Shown piece after piece: positions 23,170 to 34,889 of a DNA stretch of 64,000 nt. The notes beneath the pieces were generated by a model. The model had not been told where the DNA came from, ran no database searches, and saw only the letters and a list, made by a program, of their open reading frames with translations. A program made the translations under genes and the position numbers. The first letter of the stretch is position 1. Every line of letters begins with the position of its first letter. The DNA comes from Hypoxylon rubiginosum (Eukaryota; Ascomycota; Sordariomycetes; Xylariales; Hypoxylaceae): contig CADCXA010000049.1 of assembly GCA_902806565.1 (NCBI GenBank), positions 124,001-188,000 of the forward strand. Direction: 5' to 3'.

Positions 23170-26100
23170 CTAAGAGCCGGCGGAAATGCGTGGCTTTATC
23201 TCGTCCGAAAACTCAAAAAGGAGAACCTCCCCTGACGCACAACCTATAGCTATCTTCCTCCCGGTGACGCACGTGGTTGGATGGCGCAGGTCATGGGGCC
23301 TGTATTTTTCAGGTATCCCAATGACATTATGCCCCTTCCATGTGATCATCCAACTATCTTCAATGTGTTTGAGGGCGTACGGGCACCACGACGGTTGCTG
23401 TTGACTCAATGTAAGGATCCCCTCGTCTTCGTTCTTTTGTAGCCGTAGTGTGCCTACGTCCGTTATCACGTAATTCGGATTCTTGGGGTCGAATGCGAGC
23501 TTGTAAGGGTTGATTTTCTGCTCCGTCTTTATTGTGTAAAGGCACTTCCCGGTCTGCAGCTCCCAAATCTTCAACTGGTCAGAGCTCTCGGATGATAGAA
23601 TTCGAGCTGAATCGGGCGAGACAGCAACACATAGGACGTTAGCACCAGTGTTTATCGGTTCTCGGAACTTCTCCCAGGTATCAACCTTCCATATGACCAC
23701 TTGGTAATCGTCGCCGCCAGAGACCAAAAACTCGCCATTAGAAGAAAAGGCGACAGTACGACAATAACCTTTGTGGCCACTTAGTTTCTTCTTCATAGGT
23801 AAGTTCTCGGCACTTTCTGCTCCCTCCCCTTTATTAGGGACTTCCCAGACGCGAACACCCTTGTCATCCGACGCAGACACAATGAACTTTCCGTCAGGCG
23901 AGAACGTAGTCTGACGCACCCAGTCCTTATGACCTTCCAAGATGTACATCAACTTCCCGTTGGATAGGTCCCACAGTCGCACTGTACGGTCATTGGAGGA
24001 AGAGGCAAGAATATCCTCGTTTGGTGAGAAAACCAGAGAGTTCACCACGCTGCTATGGCCCAATTTAGCGTTTTCATGAAGCCTCTGTCCAGTATTCCCA
24101 TCCCAGAGACGAATCTCTTTATCGTAGTCGGCTGAAGCAATGTATTTTCCGTTTGGGCTGATGGTTATAGCGGTGACACCACTTCTGCTCTGATCATATG
24201 GCTGGGCAGAATCGGTGTCCTCCATATCCTTAACTCCGTTGCTATTGGCAAACCAGAAGCGAATAATGGCATCATTAGCTGCTGATGCTATATATTGCCC
24301 ATTAGGAGATACGGCAACCACTTTAGGCGGATCCCCATAACCTCTTATGGCGTCTTGCTGCTTTCCCGTGTCAATATTCCATATCCTGATTGTATTGTCA
24401 GACCACGAAGCGAGGCGCGACCCATCCGGAAAGAATGAAATTGAGGTGACGTGGCCATTGCTGGTTAGTCTATGAATCACGCTCCACGTCTTGGTATCCC
24501 ATATTGTAATAGTTGAATCTTCAGAGCAAGAAGCCATGTGCGGCAGTTTAGGCGAGAATGCCAACGCATCAACCTCTTCGTGACCTTCCAGGTCCCGTAT
24601 GAACTTGAGGGTTTTCGCATCCCAAATGTGGATCGTCTTCTTATCTGTAGCCGAAATTGAAACCAGCAGTATACCATCAGGTGAGAATATTGCGTATTTG
24701 CTCGGGCGCTCGAGATCACAATATTTATACGTTGACAGATCATAGAGTCGGACTACTTCACCCGTCGAAACTGCGAGCTTAGATTCGTCATGAGAGAAGC
24801 TGAGGTGCTTGACGGTGTTGGGTTGTTTTCCAAGTGTGACATATGGGTGGCCTGTGCTAGCCGACCAGAGCCTGACAGTATCGTCGTCTGACCCGGAGGC
24901 TATGATGCCTGTGGATGAGATTGCCACACTGTACACCCAGTCCTTATGTCCCTTCAAAGTGTGCTGGGTTGTTCCAGTTGCGGTATCCCATACACGAACT
25001 GTGCGGTCATCAGATGCTGAGGCAAGAAACTGGCCGTTTGGAGAAAAAGTAATCTTTCGGATCCAATCGCTATGACCTCTGAGAATTAGAAAGTTGCGTC
25101 TCCATTTGTCTCCTACTCTAGGCGTCGTCTTTACCCAGGGGAAGAGACCTGGCATGAACGAATTCTTGGTGCGACTTTCGTCTGGGCAAAACAGCAGTGC
25201 GCTATAAATAGTTGGAAACAGGCCGTCATTATCCATCGTCTCATACAGTTTCAGTAATCCATGTGCATCGTGGAGTGTATCAACGGTATCTATTGATGTC
25301 ATTTCCGATACCTAACCTCCGCGTGTCAGCACAACTCAGCCGCGGGTATCTTAAATCAAGGAGATACGCGTACACTTAGGGATAGGTCTAATTTCCTAAT
25401 CATCGTCAGAGCTATTGGTAAATGAGACGTCAGTACCAAAACCTCAACCCATTGTAGAATGTGGTCCTTCAGGAACTTCGTTATGATTTCTACAACCTCC
25501 AGAGCTGAAGAAAGGTTCTCGAGTTGCATGGCGTGTTGAATCCAACCAGTCATTGAATATTGTATCGCGTTAGCCCATTGAGCCTTCTTAGTACTAGGCT
25601 CTAGGGTGTGGCATCGGTATTCACTTAGGAATCCGGACAATACCATTAGACACCGCTGCACCATTATTGCATGATCAAGCAAGACCTCGCCGGACTGAAT
25701 TAACGTCTGATAAACATAGTGGCGACTTGACTCGTGCATGAAATACACCATATTATCATTCACATCCAAAAATGGAGAGCTCTCTCGCACTATGCTTCTT
25801 ATTTCAACCCTCTCAGGTAGCTTGGATAACACTGCTAGCTCCCAAATGTGGGTTGGCCGGAATGCAATAGCCATAGTAGAGAGGACCTGAGTGCAGAAGC
25901 TGACGTTACGAAGCGTCTTAATATGTCTCATCTGCTTGTTGCAAAGGGACGTTAAGCCGGCTGGTAACCCGTCAATAAGTTCAAGGGTATACCATCTTTG
26001 CTCGAGGCTTAGGGCGCGATAAACCATGTTGAACCATACGAGATTTTCGGGAGACTTATTACGGACGCTTTCCGTTATTTCTCTCTCAAGTTCCTCGTCG

Positions 26101-28116
26101 TACTGCTTTTCTTCCGCCAGAGTCGAGATCTGTTGGCTTATATAGGCATCCATGGCTAGTAGCAAACCCTCGTGATTATAATCAAGATTTAGATGGCAGC
26201 AATCGCTATTGCCTTGTCTCAGCAAATCTTGAACTCTCGAAGAGAAATTCGTGGATATTATCCATTTAACACGAGGACATTGGTCTGCAGTCATCCTAAT
26301 TAATCGTAGGAGATCATCGGGTCCAGGCCAGTCTCCATAGAGTGGAGTGTCGTCAACGGCGTCGAGTACAAGGAGATACGTATTAGATGAGGTTTGGTCG
26401 CTCAATATATCGTACAGTACGCCAGACATTGCAGCAAAGTCGTTCGGGCTGCTGAAGCGTTTTCTCTTTGTAAGTTCGTGTTTCTCCTCTAGGTGGGCGA
26501 TTAACGAGGGCTGCTGAGTGAGAAGTTGTGAAATCAAGCTCTTCACCACCGCCGTGGCATGCCGAACTTTTGGGGCCCTGTTATTACAGAAGAAGTACCC
26601 TAATAGCCAAGACTTAGGCATTATTTCTTCTCGTTCCGAAAGTTGCTGGACGAGCGCTGTTAAGAGCATTGTCTTGCCTCTACCAGGACCGCCACTGACC
26701 CAGAATATCCGGTTGTCGTAGCCATTCCCTGCCTTATAAGTGAAACCGGTATATTCCCTTGTAGAGGTTATCCATAGGTATAATTGATTCATCCATGGGT
26801 CCGCGTGTGGCCCGAAGTTTGGAATCGTATCTCTGGCCGTTATTGCTTCTAAACGATTCAGTGATGTCTCGTGATCCTTAGAATTCACTCGCTCGCTATT
26901 TATTGGCGGGTTGCGTTGTTTGTTAACGTCCGAGTCGGTAAGCTCATTGAGTTGTGTCATAATCTCTTCGCTGTCGAAGGTCTCTAGCGCCGTTTCTGCG
27001 GCGTAGACATCACCTATACGTGCATCCCAGACATCTGGTTTGGACATATCTCCTGGTATGTCGCGCAAGGAGGTACCGTGCCGAGGATTTGCAAATAACA
27101 TCTCGTAGAGTAAAATGGCCTTGTATAGATCTACGATCCTTTTCCGTAATTGATCCTCTCTCGGTGTTGAGTTGTTCCTATTCTTGATATCATCGGGAGC
27201 AAGTAATTTCGGCAAGCTGCTATACCAAGGCATCCGGGAAATAATGTGAATCAGCCCTTCACGGCCTTTGAGCAGCCTGAGAGTTGGGCTCAAAAAGATC
27301 TGGCACTAGGTTAGCCTATGTTGGTGTATGGCTTTCCCTCCCATCTTATTAGGGGCAAGACATATTTCTTACCTGACAGGCACAACATAATCCTACCCAC
27401 GCCAGTGTCGACTGTGATGATCTCTCCCAGGTTGAATACAGGATTTTGATGAGCGAGGAAGAATTCTGCCATATGTTTTCGGGCTTGGCATCTTTCTTTG
27501 AGATCCAGCCATCAATGAACCGTTTCATCTGCTGCCGTCTTGCATGCGGATCCGTCTGGCTGATCTCTTTCTCTTCTGGTATGCTGTCACATACATTTTT
27601 TTCGTGCCACGTCACGACTTTTCTATTCTCCGTTCTCAGGGTATCGTATGCGGTATCCCAAAGACGGTCTGACTCTTCATAGCTTTTCCAACTCGAGTTC
27701 GTATCTAAATCTAAATGGATGGGGGCTGCTTCACGAATTATTGTATCTGAAGGCGTAAAAGTGTCAGATTGAGAACCTTCAGTGGGAAGATTGGATGTCT
27801 CCTTTAACGTCTCGTCGCGTAGGTCAGTTTCAGCAGCGCTATCTTGAAAATTTGACGACTCTGCTGTTGCTGCTGCTGCATCCTTAGGTAGATAAGTGCC
27901 AGAATGAGAACCTCCAGTGGGAAGATTGGATGTCTTCTTTAACGTCTCGTCACATAGGTCAGTTTTGGCAGCGCTATCTTGAAATTTTGATGCCTCCGCT
28001 GTTGTATCATCAGGCGTATGACTAGAAGCATGGCGAATGCTTTCCGAACGTTCCTGGGTCTCGACCTTTTCCCCTTCTTTCCTCTTTTTCCATTTCGACC
28101 ACAATCTCAATGCCAT
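23170..28116 (-). CDS. NACHT-WD40 NLR (fungal STAND protein, NWD/HET-E type)
   Basis: The minus-strand model is exon 1 28116-27373, exon 2 27299-25374 and exon 3 25311-23170, giving 1603 residues. Both introns are phase 0: 27300-27372 has GTAAGA...CCAG, and 25312-25373 has GTACGC, CTGAC and TTAG. Residues 1-125 are Ser/Thr/Glu-rich and contain a two-copy 45-residue tandem repeat. Residues of about 135-250 continuing into exon 2 match the NACHT-associated N-terminal domain. The NACHT NTPase follows, with P-loop GGPGRGKT at about 451 and Walker B LLVLDAVDD at about 560. From about 965 on there are at least twelve WD40 repeats, then two weaker ones, which suits two seven-bladed propellers. Such proteins sense non-self and can trigger programmed cell death in hyphal fusion (HET-E family). 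The repeats are diverged from one another, unlike the near-identical hypervariable HNWD repeats. Confidence 0.9.
27761..28009 (-). repeat. 135-bp in-frame tandem duplication in the NLR N-terminal region
   Basis: On the plus strand, one copy begins at 27761 and the next at 27896, a period of 135 bases or 45 codons. The second copy fades near 28009. The copies differ at scattered sites. The encoded units share a core reading DETLK(K/E)TSNLPT. The segment is hydrophilic and probably disordered. Confidence 0.85.
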
Positions 28117-29551
28117 AAGGGAACTCGAAACTGCAAACTTAACAGATTCTTTGAAAAAGGCAATCTGATTACATAAAAAGTAGGTTAAGGGGCAGTAGAT
28201 CCTTTGCGATGATCATGGAACCATATAAACTTGAGGAAATACGAGACTTGTTGAAGTTTGAAGAGAGATTGACTCCCTAGGTACCTACCTAGGTAGGTAG
28301 GTTGGTGCAGAGGGTAGACCGGAAGCCCGGAGAGCTGCGTAACACAAAACGATACGGTACCAAGTGAATTGCCTCGTCCTGATGTGGTTTCACTTTACAC
28401 ACCTATATTGCTGTATTCATCTAATTTCAGCTTGGTCGGACACTCATCTGTACGACCATTATGACGTGGCAGGGGGTTAGCAGTGATGAGAGCCTTATCC
28501 TTGTGGTCAAGAGGTAGGTGATAGCCAACCAAAACTTACAGCATTTGAAGGCGTACATGTATATCAGGTACTTTAGGTGCCTAGGTACCTACTCACACTT
28601 TCTTTTCTAGTTATTTCTATTTCTCATATTTGAAGCTAATTTGTTGCGAACTCTTGGAAACATGGGATGTGTTCTACGCACACAATAAAATAGATGGTTT
28701 GCGTGGACTATCAATCTAAACCAATGATCTAGGTAACAACTTGAACCGGCTCAAGATATTTTATGATGCGTGTGTCCTGCTGTTAGTCAACGTGAGCTGC
28801 CCTCTCTACGCTGTCGCTTGAACCCAAGTCGTAGGTCTGCGGGATAACCTAGGGTTGGCCTCACTTTCCCCTTATATAGGCGCGCATTCGTGTTTGTCAC
28901 GATCCTTACGTAATGCATAGTATTACATAAGCCGATCATACATGAAGCCCTGGCGGCGCTCATTTTCCTTCTTTGCGAAACAACAGTTTCCCGACTCATT
29001 GCTCGTCAGGTGCTACTTTTCTACAGATTGAATCTCAGCATGGCATAAAGAGAACGCAGCCTAACATTCACTTTACAAACACCGCCGCTTGTCATAGAGT
29101 TGCATTAAATAAAACCTTTCGGATACATAAGATCTCTAAAAGAAACTCCCCCAGATAATCCTCGGGTACCTGCGCCACGAGGCTAATACAGGCTAATATG
29201 ACGTGAGTAATGCCACTCTAGTTAATACTTCGTACATTAAACCCAATCGGTAAGTCTTGTATTGTCAAAATGGCGCGGCTCTGAAAGATCGACACTTAGC
29301 TAAATAACCCGCGGATTAATTAGGGGCTCTCAATCTGGTCTACCGTACGAGTTCGTGATATTCACATAAGACTCCGGAAATGACGGCCGCTCTAGATGGA
29401 CATCATAAGCTCGAGATGGAAGCAAGAAGTAGTATAATAAGTATTAATATAACCTCCTTGTCCCTTGAATCGCTCGTGCTTAAGCCATACTCAACGCGCC
29501 CTGTTGCTTGTGAACTTCTTCCACGTATATCACCTGCAGACCTACTTGATA
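28117..29551. other. Divergent region between the NLR and the secreted esterase
   Basis: This 1.4-kb gap must contain both promoters. It carries two of the densest TACCTAGGTA-type clusters, at 28276-28304 and 28571-28593, and a TACGAAGTA-type word at 29224-29238. I see no gene. Confidence 0.5.
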
Positions 29552-30844
29552 ATGGCTCTAATTCGAAGGTCCGTCGTGGACCTTCTTACTGTCGCTACAT
29601 GTTTCTTTCTTGGTGTATCAGCTTTTAACACCTCGTGTGATGCAACGTTCAACACGGGTTTCGGCCTGGGAGCGATCACGCTACCACCAGCCAGCAATAT
29701 TCCGACCGCGGACCCGATTGGGCCGTATGGAGTTGGAGTGAGCTTCGAGACCTACTGCTTCCAGGGCCGCGGTGTTACTCTTAACTACTGGTATCCCGCC
29801 CTCCCCGCAGCCGATTCGAGCCCTTATGTTTCAGCCGGCGGCATTGTTGGCAAGGCAGTTAAGGATGCGCCTGTGGACCCGTCAAGCGGTCCTTACCCCT
29901 TGATTCTCTTCTCTCCCGGGCTCGCAGCTGTTGATGACGCCTATTATTTCTACACTCAGAATCTCGCCAGCAACGGCTACATTGTTGTTAGCATCCAACA
30001 TCTCGATGCTAGGAATGCCAATATCACCACCAAGGAGTTTGCCTTGATACTAGCAGCAATTGATGCGGCTGCAGGAAATACGATCGATGCTGTGATTGAG
30101 GAATACACCGATTTCTTCCGAGAGACGCAATACGCTCTCACGTACCGACCCCAGGAGATCGAGTTTGCCCTCAACCAAACAATTCAATCAACCACAAACA
30201 ACTCGTCTCCATGGTATGGTATCATCGACACAGACAACATCGGAATGAGCGGACACTCCCTCGGCGGATTCTACACCAACATTATCGGTGGCGGCATGCC
30301 CATCTATTGCGACTATCTCATGACGCCGACACAGCTGAACCCGAACTACCCCGTCCTCTCCGATGTCAGCCCTTGCGCGTTCCCGGCACGTCAGAACATG
30401 ATAAGCCCCTTCGCGCTCCACGACTCGCGCATCAAAGCCATCATCCCGCTCGCGGCGCCCACGTTCCTCGCCAGGACGCAGCTGGCCCGGAGCGCGGCGC
30501 GGATCACGATCCCGATGATGACGATCACGGGCGACAACCGGACCGCCGAGACGACCGCCTGGGTCCAGCGCGACATCTACGAGGGCGCGGCCGGCCCCAG
30601 CTACTGGGTGCAGATCAGGGACACCAACCACTACCTCGTTGCCGACTCCTACGGCCTCAACCCCGTCCTGTCCGCGAGCGCGTCGGCGGGGGACAAGGCG
30701 GATTTCCTCGACAAGGCGGCCGTCTACATGACGTATTCGGCTGCGTTCTTCGACTATTACGTCAAGGGCAACAAGACGGCTTATGCTACGCTGCACACCA
30801 TGTCCTCGTCATATGTGAAGGAGCTTGGTTCCCGCAACGATTAG
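29552..30844 (+). CDS. Secreted PAF-acetylhydrolase-like alpha/beta-hydrolase
   Basis: The protein has 430 residues in one exon. I chose the ATG at 29552 because it is the first that gives a proper signal peptide (MALIRR then a hydrophobic run ending VSAFN). An upstream in-frame open stretch lacks a better start. The nucleophile elbow is GHSLGG with S236. D328 in TGDNR and H360 in DTNHYL complete a plausible triad. The PLILFSPGL segment and the whole layout resemble PAF acetylhydrolase / PLA2 group VII-like esterases, which cleave short or oxidised sn-2 acyl chains. The true substrate is unknown. Third-position GC rises sharply after about 30380. Confidence 0.8.
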   Translation: MALIRRSVVDLLTVATCFFLGVSAFNTSCDATFNTGFGLGAITLPPASNIPTADPIGPYGVGVSFETYCFQGRGVTLNYWYPALPAADSSPYVSAGGIVGKAVKDAPVDPSSGPYPLILFSPGLAAVDDAYYFYTQNLASNGYIVVSIQHLDARNANITTKEFALILAAIDAAAGNTIDAVIEEYTDFFRETQYALTYRPQEIEFALNQTIQSTTNNSSPWYGIIDTDNIGMSGHSLGGFYTNIIGGGMPIYCDYLMTPTQLNPNYPVLSDVSPCAFPARQNMISPFALHDSRIKAIIPLAAPTFLARTQLARSAARITIPMMTITGDNRTAETTAWVQRDIYEGAAGPSYWVQIRDTNHYLVADSYGLNPVLSASASAGDKADFLDKAAVYMTYSAAFFDYYVKGNKTAYATLHTMSSSYVKELGSRND

Positions 30845-33800
30845 TGTTCGGGTAGTTGCATCCCTACTTAGGTATCTTCGGGAGAAGACGGATGGGCCTA
30901 AAATATTAGGATTGGTATATGGGGACATCGTGATGGAGGTCTCCAACGGAAAATATGAATAATGTAGGCACATAAAATATTCATATAGTAAATGTCTCAA
31001 AACTTGAGAAAAGGCATTGGCATTTAGCTTTTGTCGGCGAAGCAGACATTCTAGTAAATCTAAACATTGGTTAGGAGTGATAAATATCGAAAATTATACA
31101 TTATAAGGTGAGGGAGTAAACCCAGAGGCCACACTAGATATGAGCCCAGAGAACTTGTATATGCTGTCAGGAGGCCAACTGCATGATGGGGGTAATAACC
31201 ATGTTGTTGCATGAAGAGCTATGAGCCTAACAGCTGCCAGCGCTGGATATACATAGGGGCTAAGAATAAGGGGCTCAGGGTTGGGGTTATGGATGTTAGG
31301 TAAGTCCTCCAGAGGTCCGAACTTTGGAATCAAAACGAACACCAATGTTGATTGACACGATTTTGAGTTGAGGGCCCTTCATTGCCAACTAGAATGACGA
31401 GACCTTGCTGGTATCATTATTAAAGGACGGAACGGCTGTTTCGTCTATCACACGACTATATTAGTAAAGCTTACCCAGGTAGTACAGATGAGGGGCTTTT
31501 TGCGCTGTGGCTGTTATATTTGGATTGGCTGGCTCTGTGGAAGAATGATCTTAGTCATGTTTGCGAGAGACTATCGGGCGTAGTGATGGTAATTACCGGC
31601 CGTCCGGCGACTTCACAAAGGACCGGCTCCAACAGTGTCGGGGCCGAGCAACATGATATTATGTAATCCGGAATGAGGGGAAGTTCTTATTGAACAGAAT
31701 GGGAGCAGTCCGATGACTGACTGCCGAAAGCATAACTCAAAGATCGAAACTCCCGCCTTTGAAAATAGGCTGTCCGCTGCCGGACCACTGAAAACCCCGA
31801 AGGCCGCATTTTCATTCATGTGATATCTTTGTTGGCTTATTCACACTGTCTCACACTGTTGCCACTCTAAGTGACTCTTGAAAGAACGCCACAGCCACAG
31901 CCACACAGCCACATCCACGTCACATTCGGATATCGTATCTTGGCATTTAACACCAACTTTTCTTGATCGTTGATCAAAACACAAGTCAAGACCGGCCTCT
32001 TCCACACATTCATCGGCTGCGGCTCAGTTTTCAAAATATTTTCAAGAATATGGCCACTCTCAACGTGTCGGTCAATGCTGGCAGTCGTATGAACTCGTCA
32101 TCTATCTGACCACTTCCCAAGATTATCACCTAGTCAATTTTTTTTCCAGCTACTGAAAGCCCCGAGAGGCTCAGCATGGAAAGATTGCTAAAAGGGGTCG
32201 GCGAGAACTCGTAACAAATAATTAGGTGCTAGGTAGGTACTGTATATAGACCCAAAAAGGTTTCACTAGAACCGAGTTCGGTATTATGTGCGATTGAACC
32301 CTTTCTTTGTCGGAGTCCCTACCTAGGATGGTATATATCCCTTAGTCGACCCATTCTAGTTGTTATGCAACCAGGCAACTCGCTGGGACTGGAGCAATGG
32401 GACCACTGCTAGAGCTAGAAAAGTCGAGGCTTCCGATGAAGACTCCCCAAGTGGGGAGATCTGCATCAGATCGAAGTGAAACAGCCTCATCGCGGTAGTT
32501 CCAAAAAAAGCTATTTTTGTAGCCATTAGGGGGGCCAGTGGCTGTATTGGGGGTTGCCGATATACCGAAACCTAAGATGGAGATGTGGATGAGAAACCAA
32601 AGAGTCCAAGAGTCCAAGAGTCCAAGACCCCGAGAACATGCAAAATAATGAACTCCCGAGAATCAAATGACAAACGAAAGACAGAGATGGCAGTGTTGAG
32701 CTCGTATCTTAGCTGTATCTCAGCTATATCTTACGTATTCTTTCCAGCCTCGGTAGCATCTTCTTCGAAAAGGGGTTCGCTGGAGGTAGGATTTTACTGC
32801 GCCTGGGTGGAAAAATCTACACATTTTTATTAATCAACTTTAACGCACAGACGAGAACGAGTAAAAAGTGGTTCTACTTAATGAATTAGGGCCCTTGTCT
32901 AGCTGAAGCTATTCGAATTAGAAGAATCTGAGCCTCGCACACTAAACTACAACGGACTTAGGTAATTTCCCAGGGTTATCTACTATGTAACTGTCCACTG
33001 CCACGGGCCTCGAGCTGCAAAACTACCGATCACGCATAAAACGTGGGTAAGAAGTTCTACCGTCGGTGTTCTAGCGTGGCCGACCCCCGGTCAGTTACAC
33101 TGCTGGGCAGGCAGCTTTATTGTTTTATTGTAGCAGTCTAGGGGCAGCTAGGAGGTATGTACCTAGGTACCTAAAGAGATCTTCTATGCATTTGGCGTCT
33201 CATGTGTCCGGTATATCTGTATGTCTACTATTAGCACACTTGGGGGATCCGACCTTATGCAAATTCCCTTGTCTGCTTGTTTACTTCATTTGACATTGAA
33301 GTCGACTTGGAAATTTTCAATTTCCCGCAGCGATCCTCATCTTGTATTACCTAGGCTGCTAGGTATCTTTTTGAACAGATTGCCAGATTGCCAAGTGAAC
33401 TGCCTTCCTGTCCAAAAGTGACAGTGGTGGCTGTGTTTTTCTAAGGATCCAATCAAGTAATTTTCCTCCATTAGGGAAGCTGAGCGAGCAAAGCGAGTCG
33501 CTTGTCAGGGATGCGCCGCCCTAGTCCCAGTCAAGCCAGACCTGACACGCGCAACCTTTATGGCCTATTAGCTATCTGGCTATTCGGTATCACACCTGCA
33601 CACTCAGACACCACAGCACAGCACTTGTTTGGCATCGGTAGTATGAAATGGGTTTATTGCCGTGGAGCCGCCGGGGAGAAGGTTTCTTTTAGGTCTTCTT
33701 ACCATAGGTACTAAGTATTCGCCGGTACGTTCTCTCTTCTCTCTTCTCGTAGGTATTCTCCCGGAGATAGGTTCCTTGTCGGTCCAACAATTGCAGCCGT

Positions 33801-34889
33801 TCTGGTGATGGCCGTCAGAACTTGCGTCCGCTACGAAGAGCTCACGTATTTTGTACTTACTATTCCCCACCTCTTCCTGACAATGGGAGCATTCAGCTGG
33901 TCAAAGACTGGATGCCTGGAGTACCTGCTACATGGTGGCTCCCCCCCACGACTTCAAGTCTTCCAGATGGTTCATGTTTGTTTGGATCTGATGCACGGGT
34001 ACTACAGCCCGTCTGATTTGTGATCAAGACCGTATCCGTATCTGATGCTAATGGGCCAAATGCATCAATATCCTCTTTGGATGAAGGATTCATGGGATAT
34101 TGACTCTTTTCGTCTAACTCGTCGTGTTCGGCATCGTCATCATCATCATTCACCGCCCAGCCAAGACTCTGCCCATCAGCTTCATGAAAGAGGCCATTGG
34201 GTCCAAGCCTCGGAGTGGAATCGACGGCGTCGTCATCCACTGCAGACGGAGTTTATGCTCTGTAGGACAGGAAAGAGTTGCCAGTAACAAACTTGACCTT
34301 GACAACCGATAGACTCGTTACTCGGATCGGACCAGTTACCAGCAAAATGTGCTTGAATGTGCTGAATGTGCTACCTAGCGACTAAATAGCACCTATAGCA
34401 CCTTAGAATGCCTCTCGTTCCGTGCAACACCATACTAAAACTCGGCTCCTGATTCGTTCGGGGCGGCTCGCTTTCGGTCTTAGGAGGTCGAGGTCCATTG
34501 GCCGAGAAGGGCACTAGAAGGGGGGACAACCTTCGCACTGGCTTACGCGTCCTCTCCTCTTTAATCGACCCTCCGATCCCTGTCAACCTGCCTGACAGGG
34601 CCAAGTTGCTGCCAAGCCACATAAGGACTGGGCAGGGCCCTTCCCCCCGGGAACCTGTCCTCGCCCGTCTACTGTCTACTCCTAAAAAAACACTCAGACT
34701 AAGGAGCCACCCGTACCAATATCATCCCATTTCCCAGCTGATCCGCCTTCTAAACCAACTCTTATCCATTTCTCTCTCTTCTGATAAACGAAACCACAAA
34801 CGATTCTTAGAAACTCAATTCACCTAACGAATCGCCCTGTTCGCTTTAACCATCCCGTCTACCGAACTAACAACGAAGTAGAGTCGACT
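30845..34889. other. 4-kb gap and leader of the bZIP gene
   Basis: I see no convincing gene on either strand. It holds short tandem words (CCACAG units near 31888-31912, AGAGTCCA units at about 32601-32627), TACCTAGGTA-type words (33161-33174), and a GAATGTGCT triplicate at about 34345-34374. The last 480 bases, 34411-34889, contain no ATG at all on the plus strand and are C/T-rich, which fits a 5' untranslated leader. A minus-strand open frame at 33893-34240 begins at GTG and is Asp-rich; I do not trust it. Confidence 0.5.

Noticed and set aside
32363..32617. Short minus-strand frame with a hydrophobic start
   Set aside because: It begins with TTG within an AGAGTCCA tandem repeat and has no support.
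33893..34240. Asp-rich minus-strand frame
   Set aside because: It begins with GTG; the Asp run comes from an ATC/ATG-type simple repeat on the plus strand.
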